Source of the DNA: Bacteroidales bacterium
Lineage (GTDB): Bacteria; Bacteroidota; Bacteroidia; Bacteroidales; UBA3824
NCBI GenBank assembly: GCA_017530465.1
Contig: JAFXMJ010000478.1
Span: 1-6,433, forward strand
Length of the DNA stretch: 6,433 nt
Direction: 5' to 3'
The position numbers and the translations under genes are program-made. The notes under the pieces are model-generated. The model was not told the origin of the DNA. It worked only from the letters and a program-made list of their open reading frames with translations, and made no database searches. Numbering within the stretch: the stretch's first letter is position 1; every line of letters starts with the position of its first letter. Positions 1 through 5,735 of this stretch are shown piece after piece.

Positions 1-121
1 CCACCGTCTGCAAACGGGCATTGGAAAGCACGGTGAGCAATTTTGCCCGCCGCTCCGCCGCATCTGCCGACACGTCTGCCACAAATACTTTGATATTGTC
101 TGTAAATAAACTGATGTTCAT
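1..121 (-). CDS. Partial gene, N-terminus possibly TIR-like
   Basis: The first 40 codons of a minus-strand gene run off the left edge with no stop. The start is the ATG at 119-121, and the peptide begins MNISLFTDNIKVFVADVSAD. A short lead, a hydrophobic strand (KVFVADV), an acidic turn, then a charged amphipathic helix (AAERRAKLLTVLSNARL) is the pattern seen at the start of TIR-like and DUF4062-like domains, where a strand of the type 'VFLAEVT' precedes a helix rich in E and R. That assignment is by eye from 40 residues, so it is tentative. The gene starts 48 bp after the PstS-like gene on the same strand. No TAnnTTTG promoter is visible in the gap, so co-transcription is likely. A 5-bp palindrome, TACTA-N5-TAGTA (129-143), sits just upstream of the start. 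No recognisable Shine-Dalgarno is present, as usual in Bacteroidota. Confidence 0.6.
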   Translation of the reverse strand, partial: MNISLFTDNIKVFVADVSADAAERRAKLLTVLSNARLQTV

Positions 122-169
122 CGTTGCCTACTATCTTGTAGTATTTCCAAGGCAAAAAACAATGCCTTT

Positions 170-1120
170 TTATTTTAAGAGTTCCAACGATTTTTGGATT
201 TTTTCGTCGGGCATCGGGATGTAGCCTGCCGGTTCGCTCTTTTGCTGCCCTTCCTTGGAAAGCACGTATTTCAAGAACTCCAACGCCGCCTCGTTTTGTG
301 GCAACCCCTTGGAAACCAACAACAAATCCCTTGCAGGCGGAGACGGATATTTGCCTCGCGCAATGGCATTGGTAACGTCGCCTTTGGTGTCGTAAAAATA
401 TTCGTCGGCGGAGATTTTGCCATCGCTGTTGCCGTCCAAAGGCACTATTTTGATGTTTCTCTCAGGCTTGTGCGACCTCGAGTTGTAGGCATAGCCGATG
501 TTGTTGATGCCGATGCCATACACATCCTTGCGCACCGACTCCACAACGCCGGGGTCCGAATATATCTTGATGCCCGCCAAATCGTCCTGTTTCTTGCCAA
601 ACCACGCCGCCCACGTCTCAGCCGCGCCACAAGCGTCGCTGCGGGTGTATGCGTTGATGGGCGTTTGGTCGCCGTTGCCCAAAATGTCGCCCCAAACTTT
701 TGCCTCGCCTGTTACCCAAATCTTGATGGCGTCGTCTGCCGAAATGCCGTGCGCCAAGATGTCTTTGATTGCGGGGTTGTCTTCGTTGATAGTTGCCACC
801 ACGGCATCCTTTGCCACCGCAAAACCTATCGCGCCCTGGTCTATTTCTGTCTTGTAAAGCGCACGCGACACCATACCGAAGTCAACCGTCTGCGACAATG
901 CGTCGGCGATGCCTTTGCCCGCGCCGCCAGCACGTACTTCCACTTTGACACCAGGATTAAGTTTCTGAAATTCTGCCGCCCACTCTATCGCCAACGGATA
1001 CAATGCGAAAGCACCCGACAATTGAACTTCTCCTTTAAGGCCGCCGTTGCCAGCGTTATTGTTGCTATTGCCGCCACACGCCGCCAAAAACAACGCCAAT
1101 ATCACGAATATCTTTTTCAT
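170..1120 (-). CDS. PstS-like phosphate-type substrate-binding lipoprotein
   Basis: A 316-residue periplasmic binding protein of the PstS-like (PBP-like type 2) superfamily, which captures phosphate or a related oxyanion for an ABC transporter or sensor. The start at 1120 gives a clean lipoprotein signal: MKK, a hydrophobic stretch, then lipobox LAAC with Cys15. The open frame continues upstream, but that part has no signal peptide. After an Asn/Gly linker come SGAFALYPLAIEW (35-47), AGGAGKGIAD (64-73) and YTRSDACGAAETW (158-170), which match in position the ligand-binding loops of PstS-type proteins. YPSPPARDL (258-266) is typical of a Bacteroidota subgroup. Residues 229-240 (DGNSDGKISADE) form a complete EF-hand-type calcium loop inside the second lobe. 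A perfect -7 box lies upstream. No pstC, pstA or pstB is seen downstream in the window; a possible TIR-like gene follows instead. The family call is firm, but the ligand is inferred. Confidence 0.9.
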   Translation of the reverse strand: MKKIFVILALFLAACGGNSNNNAGNGGLKGEVQLSGAFALYPLAIEWAAEFQKLNPGVKVEVRAGGAGKGIADALSQTVDFGMVSRALYKTEIDQGAIGFAVAKDAVVATINEDNPAIKDILAHGISADDAIKIWVTGEAKVWGDILGNGDQTPINAYTRSDACGAAETWAAWFGKKQDDLAGIKIYSDPGVVESVRKDVYGIGINNIGYAYNSRSHKPERNIKIVPLDGNSDGKISADEYFYDTKGDVTNAIARGKYPSPPARDLLLVSKGLPQNEAALEFLKYVLSKEGQQKSEPAGYIPMPDEKIQKSLELLK

Positions 1121-1148
1121 AATACAACTCGATTGAATATTTACGTTG

Positions 1149-1156
1149 CAAATATA
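1149..1156 (-). promoter_or_regulatory. -7 promoter element of the PstS-like gene
   Basis: On the minus strand this reads TATATTTG, a perfect match to the Bacteroidota -7 consensus TAnnTTTG, 28 bp before the start codon of the PstS-like gene. No clear TTTG at the -33 position was found. No obvious PHO-box-like direct repeats were seen around it. Confidence 0.6.
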
Positions 1157-1238
1157 ATGTTTTTTGGGGAGATTCGGGAAGGGAAGGAAGATTTTTTTAT
1201 AAATTCGCAATAAATGTCGGAAATGTTTTAACATTTGT

Positions 1239-1298
1239 TTGCACAAAAATCTCAAAAAGGTGTAAAATCGACTTGCAAAAAATCTCAAAAAGGTGTAA
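1239..1298 (+). repeat. Tandem 26-27 bp direct repeat in front of the ATPase remnant
   Basis: Two near-identical units, 1239-1265 and 1273-1298, each read TTGCA, then an A-run, then TCTCAAAAAGGTGTAA. The last 21 bases (1245-1265 and 1278-1298) are identical; one extra C in the first unit is the only difference in the shared part. The cores are 33 bp apart, a multiple of three, so if translated they would encode KISKRCKI twice. The second unit ends 4 bp before the ATG of the remnant. The likeliest reading is a duplicated 5' leader of the ATPase family, left by recombination between gene copies, rather than coding sequence. Confidence 0.8.
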
Positions 1299-1302
1299 GA
1301 TT

Positions 1303-1635
1303 ATGTACATCAACGAAGGAATGTTGATGGAAAACATTGTTGCCCAAATGTTTACGGCAAAAGGGCATAATCTATATTTCTACTCCAAACATTCAGACAA
1401 CGCACAGGAACGCATGGAAATAGACTTCCTTTTGGCAAAAAGCCGTGTTACAAGCCGCCACAACATAATCCCCATAGAGGTAAAAAGCGGCAAAAACTAC
1501 ACCTTCTCGTCGCTCAAAAAAATTATGGAAAAGTTTCGAGATTTCGTTGCCACGCCAGTGGTTCTGCACACCGGCGATTTAAAAACAGAGAACGGCGTGG
1601 AATTTTTGCCAGTGTATATGACGAGCTGTTTATAA
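1303..1635 (+). pseudogene. C-terminal remnant of a DUF4143-family AAA ATPase
   Basis: The 110 residues match the last quarter of Bacteroidales ATP-binding proteins of the AAA/DUF4143 type, which are normally above 400 residues. Nothing of the Walker A/B ATPase domain or the middle winged-helix region is present upstream. Recognisable pieces, in order, are NEGMLMENIVAQM (4-16), LYFYS (24-28), RMEIDFL (37-43), IPIEVKSGKNY (56-66) and VVLHTGDL (86-93). E10, D41, E59 and K61 reproduce the D...ExK layout of PD-(D/E)XK nuclease-like folds, so this whole module is kept without frameshift. The ATG at 1303 is the first good start; a TTG at 1273 would add ten residues from the repeat. The stop overlaps the stop of the gene on the other strand. 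It is most likely a deletion remnant, but a short expressed protein cannot be excluded. Confidence 0.8.
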
Positions 1636-1836
1636 ATCTTTGTGTAACTCCATATTCTCCTTCATCGGGTCAAAAACCATGTCTCTTGTGATTTCGAAGA
1701 TAACGCGCCCCTCGTCGGAGTGGTCGTAGCCAAATGTTAAAAGATTCCAAGAACATTTCTTTGGCGACAAGCCCTCCCACCTGTCTGGGTCGGGAATCAC
1801 CTCGCCATTGATTTTGAGATTCTTATCCTTGTTCAT
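1630..1836 (-). CDS. Small hypothetical protein (68 aa)
   Basis: I do not recognise this protein. It is soluble, with no signal peptide or membrane segment, and has the look of a real domain: KINGEVIPDPDRWEGLSP (8-25), a Cys/Trp pair (KKCSWNLL, 26-33), a strand-rich middle (RVIFEITRDMV) and an acidic/basic tail ending HKDL. The ATG at 1836 is preferred because the protein becomes hydrophilic and regular from there. An upstream ATG at 1851 would add five residues (MLGFA), and the frame is closed by a stop at 1876-1878. It converges on the ATPase remnant with a 6 bp overlap inside TTTATAAA, leaving no room for a terminator. No perfect promoter was found; TAACTTTA (minus strand, 1955-1962) is one mismatch from the -7 consensus. 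It could also be the surviving end of a larger gene. Confidence 0.55.
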   Translation of the reverse strand: MNKDKNLKINGEVIPDPDRWEGLSPKKCSWNLLTFGYDHSDEGRVIFEITRDMVFDPMKENMELHKDL

Positions 1837-2162
1837 TGCAAACCCAAGCATCAATTTGCAAAAACATAATGATGATTATTTTTTGAGTTATACAAAATTG
1901 TAACAACAAAACAGAAAAATTTACCTTCCTATCTTGTCATCTTTTTCACACCGCTAAAGTTATATACAATTATTAATATTTCCAAAATTTATCAAAAAAA
2001 ACGAAAATTTTGCAGAATTATGTTAAAATTCGCAAAAAAAATACCCGCCGAAGCCTCTCATCGATTCTCCAGCGGGCGAAAACACTAATCAATATTATTC
2101 ACTCTAATCTATAAACGTTAAACTATACTCTTTAATCTCTAATCTTTCCTCGTTCCTATCTC
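1837..2162. other. AT-rich intergenic spacer
   Basis: This is 326 bp between the small minus-strand gene and the end of gpmI. It holds the gpmI terminator (2034-2077), a weak candidate promoter for the small gene (1955-1962, minus) and otherwise very AT-rich sequence with A/T runs. Between the terminator and the gpmI stop is a C/T-rich, A/T-rich leader of 85 bp with no long open frame. No repeat, tRNA or mobile-element end was recognised. Confidence 0.6.
2034..2077 (-). terminator. Rho-independent terminator of gpmI
   Basis: On the minus strand GCCCGCUGGAG pairs with CUUCGGCGGGU, an 11-bp stem including three G-U pairs, around a 13-nt loop. It is followed by A and then eight U. It begins 85 bp past the gpmI stop codon and is correctly oriented to end that transcript. 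It should also keep gpmI transcription out of the small gene beyond. Confidence 0.88.
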
Positions 2163-3698
2163 TTAGTCCTCAATCAGGCACTTGCCGGTCATCTCCTTGG
2201 GCTGTTCGATGCCCATAATGTGGAGAATGGAGGGCGCAACGTCTGCGAGAACGCCGGATTTTACCTTTGCGTTCTTGTTTTCGGTAACGTAGATGAAAGG
2301 CACGGGGTTCAACGAGTGAGCCGTGTTGGGAGTGCCGTCGGGGTTGAGGGCGTTGTCGGCGTTGCCGTGGTCAGCGATGATGATGGTCTCGTAACCATTC
2401 TTCTTGGCGGCCTCAACAACGTCGTTCACGCACTTATCGACAGCCACAACTGCCTTCTCGATAGCCTCGTAAACGCCGGTGTGTCCCACCATATCGCCGT
2501 TGGCAAAGTTGACAACAATCCAATCGTACTTCTGTGTGCCGATTGCGTCAACAAGTTTGTCCTTTACCTCGTAAGCCGACATTTCGGGTTTGAGGTCGTA
2601 GGTGGCAACTTTGGGAGAATTGACGAGGATACGGTCTTCATTCTCGTAAGGCTGTTCGCGTCCGCCGTTAAAGAAGAACGTTACGTGAGCATACTTTTCT
2701 GTCTCTGCTGTATGGAGTTGGCGAAGACCCTTCTTCGAGATGATTTCGCCGAGAGTTTCGGTTACATTCTCCTTGGGGAAGAGGATGTGCACGCCGGTGA
2801 AAGATGCGTCGTAAGGAGTCATACAGTAATACTGGAGACCGGGGATGGTCTTCATGCCTTGCTCGGGCATATCCTTCTGAGTGAGGACGATGGTGATTTC
2901 CTTGGCGCGGTCGTTGCGGTAGTTGAAGAAGATTACAACGTCGCCTTCCTTGATTCTGCCGTCAACATTGGCATTTACCAATGGCTCCATAAATTCGTCG
3001 GTGTCCTTGTGCTCCTCGGTGTGGCGGTCGTAGCAACCCTGAACGCCTTCCACCATATCGTTGCAAGCGAGACCCTTGCCATTGACCAATTGGTCGTAGG
3101 CGACCTTGATGCGGTCCCAACGCTTGTCGCGATCCATTGCGTAAAAACGTCCGATGATGGATGCGATATAGCCGTTGCCGATGGTGTCGATGTGCTTTTG
3201 GAGGTCGGCGATGAAGCCCTTGCCGGATTTCGGGTCGGTGTCGCGGCCGTCCATAAAACAGTGTACGAAAGTGTTCTTCACGCCGTATTCCTTGGCGATG
3301 TCAAGGAGTTTGAAGAGGTGGTCGAGCGAACTGTGAACGCCGCCGGTGGAAGTCAAGCCCATAATGTGGATGCTCTTGCCGTTTTCTTTGGCGTATCCGT
3401 AAGCCGACTTAATTTCGGGATTCTGCAAGATAGAATTGTCGGCGCAGGCGCGGTTGATTTTCACCAAGTCCTGATATACGATGCGTCCTGCACCAATGTT
3501 GAGGTGCCCCACCTCCGAGTTGCCCATCTGACCGTCGGGCAGACCCACATTCTCGCCACAAGCCAAGAGTTGCGAGTTAGGATAATTGCTGTTGAGATAA
3601 TCCATATAAGGGGTCGGGGTCTGATAGATGACATCGCCCTTGCCCTTGTCGCCGATTCCCCATCCGTCGAGAATCATAAGGAGTGCTTTCTTTGCCAT
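2163..3698 (-). CDS. gpmI: 2,3-bisphosphoglycerate-independent phosphoglycerate mutase
   Basis: This cytoplasmic glycolytic enzyme interconverts 3- and 2-phosphoglycerate using two metal ions (usually manganese) and a phosphoserine intermediate. The 511 residues are the normal full length. Visible motifs are LDGWG with metal-ligand Asp11, GNSEVGH with the nucleophile Ser61, TGGVHSS around His122, GRDTDP (151-156), FNYRNDRAKE (258-267, substrate arginines), EKYAHVTFFFNGG (334-346, with the catalytic lysine), GDMVGHTG (401-408), ADHGNAD (442-448) and the His461 region. All expected ligands of the alkaline-phosphatase-like phosphatase domain and the inserted transferase domain are present, so it should be active. 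The start is fixed by the conserved MAKKALLMILDGWG opening. It is a single-gene transcription unit with its own -33/-7 promoter and a strong terminator, and it is divergent from the beta-helix lipoprotein gene. Confidence 0.97.
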   Translation of the reverse strand: MAKKALLMILDGWGIGDKGKGDVIYQTPTPYMDYLNSNYPNSQLLACGENVGLPDGQMGNSEVGHLNIGAGRIVYQDLVKINRACADNSILQNPEIKSAYGYAKENGKSIHIMGLTSTGGVHSSLDHLFKLLDIAKEYGVKNTFVHCFMDGRDTDPKSGKGFIADLQKHIDTIGNGYIASIIGRFYAMDRDKRWDRIKVAYDQLVNGKGLACNDMVEGVQGCYDRHTEEHKDTDEFMEPLVNANVDGRIKEGDVVIFFNYRNDRAKEITIVLTQKDMPEQGMKTIPGLQYYCMTPYDASFTGVHILFPKENVTETLGEIISKKGLRQLHTAETEKYAHVTFFFNGGREQPYENEDRILVNSPKVATYDLKPEMSAYEVKDKLVDAIGTQKYDWIVVNFANGDMVGHTGVYEAIEKAVVAVDKCVNDVVEAAKKNGYETIIIADHGNADNALNPDGTPNTAHSLNPVPFIYVTENKNAKVKSGVLADVAPSILHIMGIEQPKEMTGKCLIED

Positions 3699-3733
3699 AA
3701 TTTTTATATGATTTTTTTGTTTTTTTCCGGGTG

Positions 3734-3765
3734 CAAAGTTAATATTTTTCCGTCAAAAAAGCAAC
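3734..3765 (-). promoter_or_regulatory. gpmI promoter (-33 and -7)
   Basis: On the minus strand the -7 element is TAACTTTG (3734-3741), a perfect TAnnTTTG. GTTG (3762-3765) stands as a three-of-four -33 element with 20 bp between TTG and TAACTTTG. The start codon is about 35 bp downstream. The same GTTG-N20-TAnnTTTG layout occurs at blaI. Confidence 0.7.
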
Positions 3766-3782
3766 AATCAATTTTTTTTGTA

Positions 3783-3790
3783 TATATTTG
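3783..3790 (+). promoter_or_regulatory. -7 promoter element of the beta-helix lipoprotein gene
   Basis: TATATTTG is a perfect match to TAnnTTTG, 42 bp before the ATG at 3833. A correctly spaced TTTG -33 element is not visible. The T-rich tract just upstream (3772-3779) lies between this box and the divergent gpmI promoter. Confidence 0.6.
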
Positions 3791-3832
3791 CCAACAATTA
3801 CAAACCACAATAACCAAAAAAATCATACGCAA

Positions 3833-5125
3833 ATGAAAAAATCACATCTCCTCATTGCGGCGTCAGCCCTACTCCTCGCGTCCTGCGGCGGCGGTAGCAA
3901 CAACAATCAGGCGCAAAACAACGCCTCGACGCCCGAATCCAACGACAATGGCAACGCCTCAGAACGGACTTCCGCGCCCAAAAACGCCGACGGTCAGGTA
4001 GTGCTCTCCGGCTCAATCGACAACAACGTTACTTGGAAAGACCTCGGACTTCCCGTTGACTACATCGTGGAAGGCGAAATCCAACTCAACGGCAACTCCC
4101 TCGTAACCGTAGAACCGGGAGTTACAATAATGTTCACTGGCACAGACGGCGGCATCTTCGTTGGCGAAAACGCCGGACTCAAAATGCAGGGAACCAAAGA
4201 CAAGCCAATCGTCCTCACCAGCCCCACCAACAACCAGAACCCCGGCAGTTGGGGCGGAGTGACCATTCGCTCCAAACGCGCAGACAACATCTTGGAATAC
4301 GTAACATTCCAAAACGGCGGTGCAGGCGAATACGTACTCGCAATCGACGGCTCTGCATCCATCAAAAGCTGCACCATCGACGGCACAAGCGACAACGGCG
4401 CATTGCTCCTCAAAACCACTGCCTTTGAGAACAACACCTTCAAAAACTGCAAGAATTTCCCCGTTGTCTATAACTCGTGGACAGAGAACACCACATACGG
4501 TGGCAATGGCAACGTTTTCGAGAACAACGGCAAAAACTTCATCAGCATCCGTCCCAATTACTCCGAAGACAACAAGACCTACACATTCGTCAAGGAATCA
4601 GTTCCCTTCTTCTGCAACGAAGGTTTGGAGTTCAACGGCCGTATAACCGTAAACATCGAGCCGGGCGCACGTTTTGCCATCAACCGTGGCGAGCGTATCT
4701 ATGTAGGCCCCGAAGTAATCTTCAAGGCCAACGGTACTGCCGCCGCCCCAATCGTATTTGCTGGCTCGGAAGACAAGCCTGGCTATTGGAACGGCGTTGA
4801 AATCCAAACCACACAAAATGACGAATCTTCCATCACCTACTGCAACTTCGAGAACCTCGGCAACAAAGACTTCTTCGACGACTGCGCCTTCTACATCGGC
4901 GGCGACGCAGGCTTCAAGTTCAACAATTGCAACATCTCCAAGACCAAGGCAAAATACGGTGTCCGCATCGACAACGCCGGCAACTACATCGACAACGGTA
5001 TGGCAACATCCTCTGCCATCAACATCTCCGACGTATCCGCCGCCAAGATAATCGTTAACTCCGGCACACAAGACGAACGCATCGCCGAGGGAGCAACCTT
5101 CGACGACATCGCAAAAATAAAGTAA
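3833..5125 (+). CDS. Beta-helix repeat lipoprotein with internal duplication
   Basis: A 430-residue envelope lipoprotein. The start at 3833 gives MKKSHLLIAASALLLASC with the lipobox cysteine at 18; the 15 upstream codons would bury the signal. A low-complexity Asn/Gly/Ser linker follows to about residue 53. The rest is rich in Asn, Gly and short alternating strands, with phrases such as LEYVTFQNGG, SCTIDG, FENNTFKNC and NVFENNG, which is the look of a right-handed parallel beta-helix. Two halves are homologous (about 80-190 and 263-385), sharing V.EPG, I.VG, a GT..xPIV strand, G.W.GV.I, I.Y..F.N.G and K...C.I in the same order. No acidic surface-export signal follows the cysteine. No polysaccharide lyase residues could be assigned, so catalysis is not claimed. 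Structural, adhesive or glycan-binding roles are all possible. It is a single-gene unit with its own promoter and terminator. Confidence 0.88.
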   Translation: MKKSHLLIAASALLLASCGGGSNNNQAQNNASTPESNDNGNASERTSAPKNADGQVVLSGSIDNNVTWKDLGLPVDYIVEGEIQLNGNSLVTVEPGVTIMFTGTDGGIFVGENAGLKMQGTKDKPIVLTSPTNNQNPGSWGGVTIRSKRADNILEYVTFQNGGAGEYVLAIDGSASIKSCTIDGTSDNGALLLKTTAFENNTFKNCKNFPVVYNSWTENTTYGGNGNVFENNGKNFISIRPNYSEDNKTYTFVKESVPFFCNEGLEFNGRITVNIEPGARFAINRGERIYVGPEVIFKANGTAAAPIVFAGSEDKPGYWNGVEIQTTQNDESSITYCNFENLGNKDFFDDCAFYIGGDAGFKFNNCNISKTKAKYGVRIDNAGNYIDNGMATSSAINISDVSAAKIIVNSGTQDERIAEGATFDDIAKIK

Positions 5126-5179
5126 TACAACACGACGTCATTACATTCAGCAGAACCATTATTTCTGCCCCTACCCTAC

Positions 5180-5219
5180 TTAAAACGGCGGATTGCTCTA
5201 TCGCAGTCCGCCGTTTTAA
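5180..5219 (+). terminator. Strong hairpin terminator after the lipoprotein gene
   Basis: TTAAAACGGCGGATTGC pairs with GCAGTCCGCCGTTTTAA, a 17-bp stem with a single G-U pair, around a six-base loop (TCTATC). The arms end in A and T runs, so it can work in both directions. It sits 54 bp past the lipoprotein stop and before the blaI promoter, insulating blaI. Confidence 0.88.
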
Positions 5220-5267
5220 CATTTCTTAACTCCCGCACTCCACTGATTATCAGCTATTTTTCTATTT

Positions 5268-5305
5268 AACTATAATTTTTAGTTAAAAAACTAACAAAAA
5301 TAGTT
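5268..5305. promoter_or_regulatory. Twin dyad operator, probable BlaI binding site
   Basis: Two copies of AACTA-N7-TAGTT lie at 5268-5284 and 5289-5305. Both have perfect arms and the same 7-bp spacer, and their centres are 21 bp apart (two helical turns, same face). The left copy extends to 8-bp arms, TTTAACTA/TAGTTAAA (5265-5287). The facing inner arms also form TTAGTT-AAAA-AACTAA (5279-5294). The right arm of the second copy overlaps the -33 element of the blaI promoter, so a bound repressor would block RNA polymerase. BlaI/MecI proteins bind such dyads as dimers and often repress their own operon. That BlaI is the binder here is inferred from position. Confidence 0.75.
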
Positions 5306-5334
5306 GTGGGAACGAAAAAGACTTTTTATCTTTG
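5303..5334 (+). promoter_or_regulatory. blaI-M56 operon promoter (-33 and -7)
   Basis: GTTG (5303-5306), 20 bp, then TATCTTTG (5327-5334), a perfect TAnnTTTG -7 box. The leader to the blaI ATG is about 25 nt. The -33 element lies inside the second operator dyad. Confidence 0.75.
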
Positions 5335-5363
5335 CAGCGTTGAACAATTAAAACCAAGCACCT

Positions 5364-5723
5364 ATGGAAAAACTCACAAAGAAAGAAGAAGAGATTATGA
5401 ACCTGTTTTGGGACAATGGAGCGATGTTCGTGAAAGACATATTGGACATCGTGCCCGAACCAAAACCGCACTTCAACACCATTTCGACGATGGTGAGGGC
5501 GTTGGAGGCAAAAGGGTACGTGAGCCACAAGGCATACGGCAACACTTACCAATATTTTGCCACCGTGCAGCGCAGCGACTTCGGCAGAAAGACGCTCAAA
5601 AACATCATCAAGGAGTACTTCGGCAACTCCTACAAAAACGCAGTTTCCGCACTCGTGGACGACGGCGAACTCTCGTCCGACGAAATCAAGGAACTGCTGC
5701 AACAAGTTGAAAATCAAAATTAA
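5364..5723 (+). CDS. blaI: BlaI/MecI/CopY-family transcriptional repressor
   Basis: A 119-residue repressor of normal family length. Residues 1-72 form the winged helix, opening LTKKEEEIMNLFWDNGAMFV, with the recognition helix HFNTISTMVRALEAKGYV (36-53) and the wing SHKAYGNTYQYFATV. Residues 73-119 form the helical dimerisation tail ending ELSSDEIKELLQQV. Such proteins bind dyads as dimers and release DNA when cut by, or in response to, a partner M56 protease. That partner is the next gene, 12 bp downstream. In staphylococcal MecI/BlaI the cut is between Asn and Phe (NFVEKEDLS in MecI); the aligned residues here are Ala96-Leu97, so that exact site is absent. The start is fixed by the conserved MEKLTKKEEEIM opening. 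Regulation is probably by itself, through the twin operator upstream. The symbol reflects family membership, not proven beta-lactam response. Confidence 0.93.
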   Translation: MEKLTKKEEEIMNLFWDNGAMFVKDILDIVPEPKPHFNTISTMVRALEAKGYVSHKAYGNTYQYFATVQRSDFGRKTLKNIIKEYFGNSYKNAVSALVDDGELSSDEIKELLQQVENQN

Positions 5724-5735
5724 AAACTAAAAATT

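Noticed and set aside
149..168. Hairpin AAGGCA-N8-TGCCTT just after the PstS-like gene, as a terminator
   Set aside because: The stem is only 6 bp, and in the minus direction, in which the gene is read, no U-run follows it. The next gene is 48 bp away, so read-through is likely.
194..1213. A 339-codon open frame on the plus strand opposite the PstS-like gene
   Set aside because: Arg/His/Cys-rich translation without domain or promoter; the opposite strand has clear PstS-like motifs and a lipoprotein signal.
1239..1298. The two tandem repeats as the start of a CRISPR array
   Set aside because: Only two units, 7 bp between them, no spacers of normal length and no cas genes.
2220..3836. A 538-codon open frame on the plus strand opposite gpmI, longer than gpmI itself
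   Set aside because: Its translation is low-complexity Val/Asp/Leu-rich with no recognisable domain, and it is fully explained by gpmI codon bias read antisense. gpmI has every family motif, a promoter and a terminator.
4598..5071. Minus-strand and other-frame open readings inside the beta-helix lipoprotein gene
   Set aside because: They are antisense or shifted readings of Asn/Gly/Ala-rich codons and have no family resemblance.
5243..5253. Palindrome CTGAT-T-ATCAG upstream of the blaI operator
   Set aside because: A single short dyad outside the promoter with no second copy and a sequence unlike the AACTA dyads; chance is a fair explanation.
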